From the NCBI RefSeq assembly GCF_009905375.1, contig NC_133657.1, forward strand, positions 60,371,227 through 60,435,226: 64,000 nt of DNA. Reading direction: 5' to 3'. Source of the stretch: Apium graveolens. Its lineage: Eukaryota; Streptophyta; Magnoliopsida; Apiales; Apiaceae. Position numbers and translations under genes: made by a program. Below, piece after piece: positions 55,939-64,000 of the stretch. The notes beneath the pieces were generated by a model. It was not told the origin of the DNA and ran no database searches. It saw only the letters and a list, made by a program, of their open reading frames with translations. Positions within the stretch are counted from its first letter, which is position 1. The number at the start of each line of letters is the position of its first letter.

Positions 55939-56505
55939 ATAATATGTTCTCTAAATATATTATTTATATTATGGGAAAACATTTATATATATATATATCT
56001 ATTTTAAAATAAAAAAATCTACTATCTGTTAGTTCTCTCAATAATTTAGATTTATCAATATTATTTATTGATCGGATTTTGAGAAATTAAATGGACTAAG
56101 TGCGTTGAAAAGAAAAATATTTTAAAATAGATTAAATATTATTACTCATTAAAATATCAAAATTGTCCTCTAAATATATATACATACATATATATATATA
56201 ATAATTCGAAAATAGTGTTTAATTATTTTTTAAAAACAAAACTCATTTTCTATTTTATTTATTAATAAGCCCAGCCCATTTTACTAATAAATCTATATCC
56301 CTTTAAAAACTTTCGGGCCTCAAAATTTTATCCAGCCCATTGTAAAAACCCAGCCCATTTCTTATAACCCTAAAATCTAAACCGTCCATTTCTATTTCAG
56401 TTTAATCACAGCCATCCATTATATATCAAATATATACAAGTGCAAATCAGGGTTTATACTGTTCATACAGTCTCTCCTCTCGCCTCTTTCTCTCAAGAAC
56501 CCTAG
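55939..56505 (+). promoter_or_regulatory. Host-like promoter and leader downstream of pol
   Basis: AT-rich DNA is followed by three copies of cagcccatt (56271, 56333, 56351), a gggcct word (56315), a telo-box-like ataacccta (56364-56372), a TATA-like ttatatatcaaat (56419-56431) and a CT-rich leader (tctctcctctcgcctctttc). GCCCA-type site II elements with a telo-box are typical of plant housekeeping promoters. The assignment is inference. Confidence 0.45.
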
Positions 56506-59162
56506 ATGCCGCTTTCATTTTTCCGATGAGTTCATCGACTTCTTTCACTCAAAACACTATCAAACCTCAATTTTCAGATACTATACATATATTTAGCTAT
56601 TTAATAAAAAATTGATTAAATCAAAGTTTAGGGTTGGGCAAATCGATCATATTTCGATTAAAACACTCGAGTTCAAATCAATTGAACTAGGATTTTGAAG
56701 CGGAATATACATACACACACTTTTATATATATATATACACACTTGTATTTGACTAAAATTGATGAATTGTTAAAACCCTAACTCGATGTTTTGAGTAATT
56801 TTTGCAGGATAAACGAAGAAGAACATATGAATGATAGATCGAGGAGAAAAAGATTGATTGGTGAAGGAATCGGCTCGACTCAGTTGAGTCAACTCGGATG
56901 AGTTACCGAGTTAACTCACTGAGTCACTCAACTCGGGGTCAGACGAGTTGAGTTAGGTGAGTATCCATGAATGCTTCAAAGCCATGGACTCAGGTATGTC
57001 GTTTAATTCGAAGTTGTTTATTGTGTAACTATGTGGATTATTCGAAATAAACTGTGTTGATGATTGAAATTTGGATTGATTGGCTGTTTGAGTTCTGATT
57101 CGATGTTTTAGTTAAATGAAACAAAGTTATTTATGGTTTACAAGATTTTAATCCATGTACATGAACTAATTTAGTGTTTATCTGAGTTATCAAATGTGTA
57201 TTGAAGAAATCATTTTCATTTATTCGATTAAATTTTGATTTTGATGAATTATTTGAAGGTATCAGTGGTGTAGAAATAGATTCATATTGATTTAAAATGT
57301 TAAACTTGATTGGTGTTGGATTATTTGAAGTTATCAGTGGTATATAGATAGACTCATCTTGATTTAAATGTAGAATTCAATTTTTTTTGGATTAGTTGAG
57401 TTATCAGCGGTGTGTTGATTATATTTATCCTGACTTAACTGATTGAACTCTATTTTGTTGAATTATTTGATATATCAGTTTAAAGGATTATTTATACTTA
57501 ATTAAGTGATGAATCAGGTTGTTTTTCTTTTAAAAAGTCAGGAGTCAGTTGTTGTTATTTCTGGTGTATGAGAATTTTAATAGATTAAGTTACTAAACCA
57601 ATTTAACTTAAATTGAAATGATTTGCTTCAAGGCTATGGACTGGTATTGAGAAATGTGACTTAGCCTGTTATATGCTTAGTATATGATCTCAGAATGATT
57701 GTTTGAGTTAACTGGTCTGGATAGTAATTCACTAAGCAATTCAAATCCATTTCCTTGCTATAAATGAATAGGACTGCTGGAATTAACATGAACAACTGTT
57801 AATCATTTAAAAGATGTATGACTAGTCTTGTTCACTTAAAAAGGTTAAAATAAAAATGTGAATCAGGATATTAAGATTGTTTGATGATTAATTAAATGAT
57901 TGTTAACATTTGTGAAATAATAATACTTATGGTATGAACTTTAAACAAATCATTGACTGTCTATCTTAAATGCTCATCTGAAATGAGATGATTTTGAGAG
58001 TCCTCTGTGATGTGTTATATATTTGAACTACTGCTTCTTGACTCTATGAATTATAACAGTTTATGCTGTCTTGATGAAATACAGTGAGAAGTATATTAAT
58101 ATGAAAGTTAAACTTAAGTGATTGATTGTTTTGAATAAATCAAATATGAATAACACAGTGGAATGATAATTAACTTAATGTGTAGTACTCAAAGTTTTTG
58201 CTGTGTGTTATGAATTTTGTTTCCAAGCACACTTGTTTGCTGATTTATAAGAAGAAACTATTGCATTTCTCATGTATCTTAATCTCACTCACACACAATG
58301 CCCTGCTATTAAGACCTGGCTGGGATTCCTCTTGAGAAGCCCAGCATCTGGATCACTGATGAAATGACCATTATAGAAATTAGGGGCATCTCTGCATTTT
58401 TACAAATATGTTTATGCTAAATGTATGTGCTAAATTATCTATTTGATAAGTTGTTGGCATCTTCTATCTTTGTGTTTAGAAGTTACATTGTTATTTGGTT
58501 GCTGGTGGTCATATGAATGGAAATTAAATGGTCTAAAAGAATCCAAATTCAGTCACATCAATCATGAACAGTTGAGTCTTGGTCATTTAATTCACAAGTT
58601 TACAAAGTGACTGCACCTATTTAATGAACTTTTGTCCCTTTGTATAATATCTATTCTTTTTAGCACACCTTTTTTATAAAAGGAATATATTAATGAACAC
58701 TCATAGATCTTTAATGCATGCTTCATTAAATGCATTTGCACAGCCCTGAGAGTTTTATTTATTGAACTCTTTGCACAGACCTTGAATACATAAGCACTGC
58801 ATATCCTCTTTCATAAATGCCTTCATATAAAAACAAATAAAAATAAAATGCAGTCAGTAGAAGTCAACATAAATTTTAAATAAAATTGGAAGTAAGTGTC
58901 TAAGTAAGACAATGTATGTGCTTTTTGTGCTTATTACTTGAGTGGCTTATTGACAACCTTGCATGAGGTCATCCATATCTGCTTTGCATTTAAGATATGT
59001 ACTATGCATTTGCATGCCATAAATACACATACATATTCTTATTCTTTATTCTAAATCCACTATGCTACCACAGGAGTTCTTTGGACTCTTTATAAGACCA
59101 CTGCCTTGCATGCATTATATTACACACATACACAAATATAAACTGCACTTCATTTCTTCTCT
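56506..59162 (+). other. Spliced-leader-like and repeat-rich region before the env-like gene
   Basis: A possible exon (56809 to about 56995) is bounded by tttttgcag and by donor-like gtgagt or gtatgt. It contains an ACTC/GAGT-rich block. A tandem repeat of about 72 bp follows (57176-57480), then AT-rich sequence without ORFs. It may be a long intron or untranslated leader of the env-like gene at 59163. Confidence 0.35.
57176..57480. repeat. ~72 bp tandem repeat, four copies
   Basis: Units begin at about 57176, 57246, 57318 and 57390, with a partial fifth at 57460. The shared core is gaattatttgaagttatcag, then tggtgt. Copies are diverged, the first most. Confidence 0.7.
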
Positions 59163-60662
59163 ATGCATTCACATTCTTCTTGCATGGACTCTAGACACTC
59201 TCACTTTCACCTTTGGAGAACACATATGCTTCTCCCTCTCATTGATACCATTGATGGGAGATCATTAACCAACTCTCCTCATCAGTCACATGAATCACTC
59301 TTCCCAAACTATAATCATCATTATCCTCGCCATAAAAAGCAAAAACACAACAACATCACAAACCAAGCACCTTTATATCATAGCACTCATGAATACACAC
59401 AAAGAGTTAGGAACTCTAACTCAAACCAAGTGATAAATGCCACTCCTCTAAACCTTGCACCACCATTACTAACACCACCCACACCTACATTGGTCAAACT
59501 GACCAATTTTGGTAAATTCAACAGAATATTGAAAAACATTCAAACTGGAATGATGATTCAAGTTGAGAAAATGGGTGAACTCTTTAAGATAATCATGGCT
59601 GCTAAATGGGACAACTTTGTGTTCTATAGAGGTAGGAACTATCATGTGCATCTCATAAGTGAATTCTATGTGAACATGAAAGTCTGTCAAAGGGAAGATG
59701 GTGTTTATTATGTTGAGTCTTATGTGCAAGGGATTAATTTGAAAGTTGATAGTAACTCTATCCATAAGGCCATGAGGTTAGGAAGTCATGCTTTGCAAAA
59801 ATCATGCATCAATATTTTTGATAAGTTTGTCTTTGATCAAAAGGAGTTTGAGTTGTATGTTGGTCTCTTCTATGACGATGATGTGCCTTTGGGTCTCTGT
59901 GAGTCTAACTGGGGTATACACTTTAAACACTTCACACACACATATCAAAAACTAGCTGTCACACTTAGGGCAAACATTCTCCCTAAACCAAAACAAGATA
60001 GAGTTTTTGATTTTGTTGATCTTAAGGTAATGTTTTAACTAGTAACTAATAAGGTTGAGTTTAACTTAAGTTATGTCATAATTTTAAACATGATAAATGG
60101 GTTTTATGAAGAATACATGCCATATGCCTTGCTTATGACCTCTCTGTTTGAAATTAATCAAGTTAAACTAATCAAAACCTTTGCTAAGCAAATTGAATAC
60201 TTTAATATTGAAACCATTTACCAAGATAAGGTCCCCTTGAGTGTGTGTAAGCCCCAGCCTGTGAATCTGATTAAAATGCCTAAAATAGTTAATCTTGGGA
60301 AAACCAACAATGAGATTAAAGTGCTAAAAGTGGAAATAAACAGTCTTAAAGTAATCAATCTTAAGTTGGTCAATAGGATTAATTACTTAGAAGAAAAGAT
60401 TCTTAGGAAAGAGGCCTTACTTGAGGATTCTGAAGCAACCTTAAGAAGGCATATGAGTGAGGAGGCAATTGAACCTATGAGAGTTGGTAAGAAGGCTGAT
60501 GAGCTTGTTTGTGTTGGTAAGGGGAAGGATAAGGTTGCTGGTGTTGGTCAGAAGGACGATAAGTTTGTTTGTTTTGCAAATATTATTGTGCTACCTAATT
60601 TGTGTGAGACAGATGGAAATCTGGGTTTTATTGATGTTAACAAATCTCCTGTCAAGGAGTAA
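59163..60662 (+). pseudogene. Sirevirus-type env-like gene with one in-frame stop
   Basis: One reading frame runs from ATG 59163 to TAA 60660-60662 (about 500 codons) and is broken only by TAA at 60036-60038. The first part is His/Ser/Asn-rich, then globular: FVFYRGRNYHVHLISEFYVN, YYVESYVQGINLKVDSNSIH, FTHTYQKLAVTLRANILPKP. The part after the stop has MINGFYEEYMPYALLMTSLF and a predicted coiled coil (KVLKVEINSLKVINLKLVNR, INYLEEKILRKEALLEDSEA), then a Lys-rich tail. It lies between pol and the polypurine tracts, where Sireviruses of the SIRE1 type have their env-like ORF. No clear signal peptide or transmembrane segment is visible. ATG 59163 is the first in frame; a later start is possible. 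Confidence 0.6.
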
Positions 60663-62062
60663 TCTTTTCTGTGTTACTTTTTTCTGCTGCTTGATGGCCA
60701 GGCATTATTTGTATTTCATTTTTGATGTTTCAATTTCTTTAAGTTATGTTTCCAGTTTGGTTGTTGGTTGGTAATGTTTCTTAAGTTCAGTTCTTTTGCT
60801 TTAAGAACTGTTGATTGGTATGCTGTGATATAGTCTGATCATTACTATTTTTCTTGAATTTGAAAAACTGTTGTTGGCATTCTGTTACATCTGTATGAAT
60901 TTTAGTTGGTTGATTTTAACAGATATCTAGCTCAAATTGTGTTATATATGAACACTATGGCATGTTCTTAAAATTTAAATCAGGAGTATAAATTTGTTAT
61001 TAGAATATAAACTCACTCTTGCATGTTCTCAGGTTTATCACTTTCCGTCAAAAATTGAATCCTAACATGTTTAGTTCTATAATAACTAAAGTCAGATATT
61101 TAAACAGTAAAATATCTATCAAAGTTTTGTTACTTTGCAGTAATAATTTTGATAAACCCCGAAATTTGTTTTTTTGCTAGTTGTATAAGCTATACATTGT
61201 GCATAATGGAAAATATATATGCAGGTTTTGATACTTTCAGCATCACTGTGGAACATCAGCAGATCAAATAGTTTGAGTATTATGAACCGTTTAAAAGATT
61301 AGTATCAAACTTTTTTGATTGTATAAACTAAACAGTTATGCAAAACTGTTATATTATTTGATGTGCACTAACTTACTAACTCACTAACTACTAACCCAGA
61401 TGATGTTGCAATGAAAACATCCAGATTTTTAAAAGATCTCAAATTTGACTAAAAATTAGCAAACTTGATGATCAGATAAGAAACAAGTTCTTTTTTAAAC
61501 TTACTCGAATGATATTCACAGTTTGTATTTAACTCAAAAGGAAACCAAGAAGTCTATTATACAGAATAGAAATCTCTAGTTCAAATAAAACTTGTATAAA
61601 ATTGAAAGAACAGAATTTTCTCTAAAGGGTACTGGTATAAATTAAAATGGACAAGGCATATGAAAACTGGTATTTAAAAATAAAAATGATTAAAACATCA
61701 ACTATAATAGCAATTTCACTTGGCACTTTGGATTAAAATCATAAATAAATTCCTCATTTGAATTAAAATCAAAAATAGATTGAGAAGAAAAATTACCTAT
61801 CAAACAATTTCGAGTACATCCAGTTTTGACACTTAAAAAAAATTAGTCCTATTTACATAGGAACAAGATTAAAATGATAATCGAAGTATGTATTTTATCT
61901 CAAGTATTTACAAAAATTGTTGAATTATGTTAAAAGGGAAGAAAGGAAGAGTTTTTAAGGGAAGCAGGAGTTAGAAAAATGGTGATATCTTAAAATCAAA
62001 CTTATAACTTCTTCACACTTTCACTAAAATGAAAATTTTTTGTTAAAAAAAAGGTCATAATA
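60663..62062 (+). other. Non-coding region after the env-like gene
   Basis: AT-rich. No ORF is supported. It leads into the cluster of polypurine tracts. Confidence 0.45.
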
Positions 62063-62388
62063 CATCAAGGGGAAGCCATTTCTATACTATTTTGACTATT
62101 CTCTTTGATATTATCCAAATAAAAGGGGAAAAAGAAATTAGACCCCCAATTTAAAAATTTCAAAATATTCTTGCTAAAATGACATAAAATCTACATCAGA
62201 ATGTATTTTTCTGATAAGCTGTTCAGTTTTGCAGGAATTAAATTCAAAGGATATTTAACAAGACTTTCTATGTTATATATTTATGTGAAAAATATTTTTC
62301 AAAATACATGCATACATTTAGGGGAAGCACACACTTAGAAAATTTTAAAGATTATATTTTATTTGGAAAATACCAAAAAGGGGAAGAT
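62063..62388 (+). promoter_or_regulatory. Cluster of four polypurine tracts
   Basis: caaggggaagcc (about 62067), aaaaggggaaaaag (62120), ttaggggaagcac (62319) and aaaaaggggaaga (62375-62387). The last directly precedes the TG of the LTR at 62389. Multiple conserved polypurine tracts before the 3' LTR are a known Sirevirus feature. Confidence 0.7.
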
Positions 62389-63078
62389 TGAAAGGACATC
62401 TTCGATTAATTATTTACTTTGGTATTTGCATAATTTAACATAAAATTTAAAACACCTTTGAAAGGCATATGTCATAGCCTACTCGTTTATTCGAGTATTT
62501 AACTCAACTCAAATAAGAATGTAATAAGTAAATAGTGGATCAATCATCAGAGAGATCTCACAAAGTAACATATGTCAAAGATCAAAGAAACATTGTTCAT
62601 CTGCAGACTTGAAGATTCACTGGAAGAAGTTCAAGAATTTGATCATGCCTCAGTGATGTAAATCAAGATCGTGGATTTAATCAAGTGACAGAGATCTCGT
62701 CAAGGTATCAATGTATTACAAGGATTCAATCAGAATATCAAAGTCAAGACATGAAGAAACGTCACGGAAGTTAGTCACTCATGAACCAGACAGTACATCG
62801 AGTGTCAGCATTGAAGTGGCGGAATTGATTCATAAGTCTCAGTGACTTTCAGAAGATTGTCAGAAGAATGGATGCTGCTCAGCGTTAGTATTAATTCTCT
62901 ATTAATTAATTAAGTCATATAATTTAATTAAGAAAATAAATTATATCTGCAAAGATTAATTTATTGATTAATTGAATTAAATTGATTAATTAATTTAGAA
63001 TTAATATTAAGGATTTACAGAATTTTAATTGATTAAAATCTGTTTTAATTCTAAAAAGACAACTGATTGTACTAGTAT

Positions 63079-63116
63079 GACAATCGGTATGACAATTGAT
63101 AGTCATACCGAAAGTC
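63079..63116. repeat. Hairpin repeat in the LTR, copy 1
   Basis: gacaatcggtatgac and gtcataccgaaagtc are inverted with an 8 base loop, about 13 of 15 paired. Confidence 0.8.
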
Positions 63117-63206
63117 ATGCTAATTCAGTTGATTGTCTTGATAGAATTATTATTTAGATTAAAATCACTTATTAATTCAGTAAGACAATTTCATTTGTAC
63201 TACTAT

Positions 63207-63244
63207 GACAATCGGTATGACAATCAATAGTCATACCGAAAGTC
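63207..63244. repeat. Hairpin repeat in the LTR, copy 2
   Basis: The same inverted pair as 63079-63116 with a slightly different loop (aatcaata). A third, half copy (gtcctaccgaaagtc) is at 63286-63300. Confidence 0.8.
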
Positions 63245-63814
63245 TTGCTAGATCATTTTTAATTGTCTTGCTAGTTGTAAATATTGTCCTACCGAAAGTC
63301 TCACTAGCTTAAATGATTGTCATTCCAATTCATTTTTCGGCTGTGTTGTTTAAAAAGAAGCAGAAGACAAGTTCATTCATCATCAATCAAACAGATCACA
63401 ATATACAAGAACAAAAAGAAAAAGCAGCAGACAAATATTACATCTCATCTGCAACTTCAAGATTAATTTCTAGATTGTAAAGTTAAAGCCAATCAACTAG
63501 AAATACTTATCTTGTTCTTGTGTATCTATCTAGCGGATTAAAATCCCTAGAACTTAATCTCAAATCGCATTTAGCATTTGATCTTTTAATTACAAAAATA
63601 GAAAAAGTTCATGTCGAATTTATTCTAGATTTGTAATAATTGATTTGAGATTAATCCCTTGTAACCGATACCGTAGTTGTAACACCTTTCAAGTTTAATA
63701 AAAGTTTTATTTAACTTGAATTTTGTTTCACAAGTTTATTCCGCATTTTATTCGACTAAACGGTATTGTTTGCATTCAACCCCCCCTTTTACAAACAAAT
63801 TGGGACCTAACAAT

Positions 63815-63826
63815 TGGTATCAGAGC
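63815..63826 (+). promoter_or_regulatory. Primer binding site of copia D, initiator Met tRNA
   Basis: TGGTATCAGAGC two bases after the LTR end. Confidence 0.9.
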
Positions 63827-63915
63827 CTTCTGATTAACGTACAAATCTAGATCCTAGACTTTTGTGTTTCTTTCACTTCTTGAATTTTTTATTCACTCAA
63901 AAAAAAAAATTCATA

Positions 63916-64000
63916 ATGACTACACAAAAAGTTGGAACCGTTAAAATTCCACTTTTCGATAAAGAAAATTATGTTATGTGGAAGAAGAAGATGCTACTGT
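63916..64000 (+). CDS. gag start of copia element D (partial)
   Basis: ATG at 63916 opens MTTQKVGTVKIPLFDKENYV, then MWKKKML at the window edge. The motif (I/V)PxFDxxNYxxWKxKM is the N-terminal DUF4219/UBN2-type start of copia gag. It differs from element C's gag start (PPLFDGTNFATWKTRF). The start sits about 90 bases after the PBS, as in element C (66 bases). Confidence 0.85.
   Translation, partial: MTTQKVGTVKIPLFDKENYVMWKKKMLL

Larger units (their letters stand above)
62389..63812 (+). repeat. Copia LTR (1424 bp) with PPT on its left and PBS on its right
   Basis: Starts TGAAAGGACATCTTCGATTA and ends tgggacctaaca. It has the polypurine tract of one element before it and the PBS plus gag start of another after it, so it acts as the 3' LTR of the left unit and the 5' LTR of element D. 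Two hairpin-forming repeats lie at 63079-63116 and 63207-63244. Confidence 0.8.

Noticed and set aside
59469..59765. 98-codon ORF on the - strand
   Set aside because: Shadow of the env-like frame on the other strand.
60036..60070. Short intron across the env-like stop (GTAATG ... AATAAG)
   Set aside because: The only GT-AG pair removing the stop would give an intron of about 27 bases, too short for plants.
36110..63812. 36110 and 62389 LTRs as the pair of one element
   Set aside because: They share only about 70 bp at the start and the last few bases; lengths (3198 and 1424) and the rest differ.

Overview
The window is plant nuclear DNA, almost certainly from a eudicot. It contains one split host gene with GT-AG introns. 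Everything else recognisable is retrotransposon DNA of the Ty3/gypsy, Ty1/copia and plant L1-like LINE types, plus MITEs and AT-rich spacer. The species cannot be fixed from the sequence alone; an asterid such as Apiaceae is a guess.

Layout. (1) 1-4370: 3' half of an Athila-type Ty3/gypsy element on the + strand (integrase tail, env-like ORF broken by an amber codon, polypurine tract, 3' LTR). (2) 4371-11825: 5' half of a Tekay-like chromovirus on the - strand (decayed gag, tRNA-iMet PBS, 4.1 kb LTR with several tandem repeats). (3) 11826-18488: Ty1/copia element 'A' on the - strand (decayed gag-pol, PBS, 495 bp 5' LTR). These three are best read as a nest: Athila inside Tekay inside copia A. 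(4) 18489-24655: intergenic DNA with LINE scraps, a copia LTR remnant, a fold-back MITE and an LTR-like promoter block. (5) 24656-29631: the only clear host gene, a DEG/HtrA serine protease of the DEG14 type on the - strand, with 11 coding exons joining in frame to 432 codons. (6) 29911-about 34650: a 5'-truncated LINE on the - strand, with an intact 1359-codon ORF2 and ORF1/ORF2 overlapping by ATGA; its poly(A) end lies about 280 bp upstream of the protease start codon. (7) 36110-43228 and 55449-55938: copia element 'C' on the + strand, Sirevirus-like, split inside RNase H by (8) 43229-55443, a complete Tat-lineage Ty3/gypsy element 'B' on the - strand with two LTRs, a GTATC target duplication and an antisense spliced extra gene (aORF). 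(9) 55939-62388: a host-like promoter/leader, tandem repeats, an env-like gene and a cluster of polypurine tracts. (10) 62389-64000: a copia LTR followed by PBS and the start of a gag gene (element 'D').

Most retroelement coding regions carry stops, frameshifts or catalytic substitutions. The clear exception is LINE ORF2. The most interesting theme is accessory genes: three LTR elements of different lineages each carry an extra non-gag-pol gene (Athila env-like, Tat antisense ORF, Sirevirus-like env-like), and the Athila and copia ones share a recognisable block that suggests a common module.
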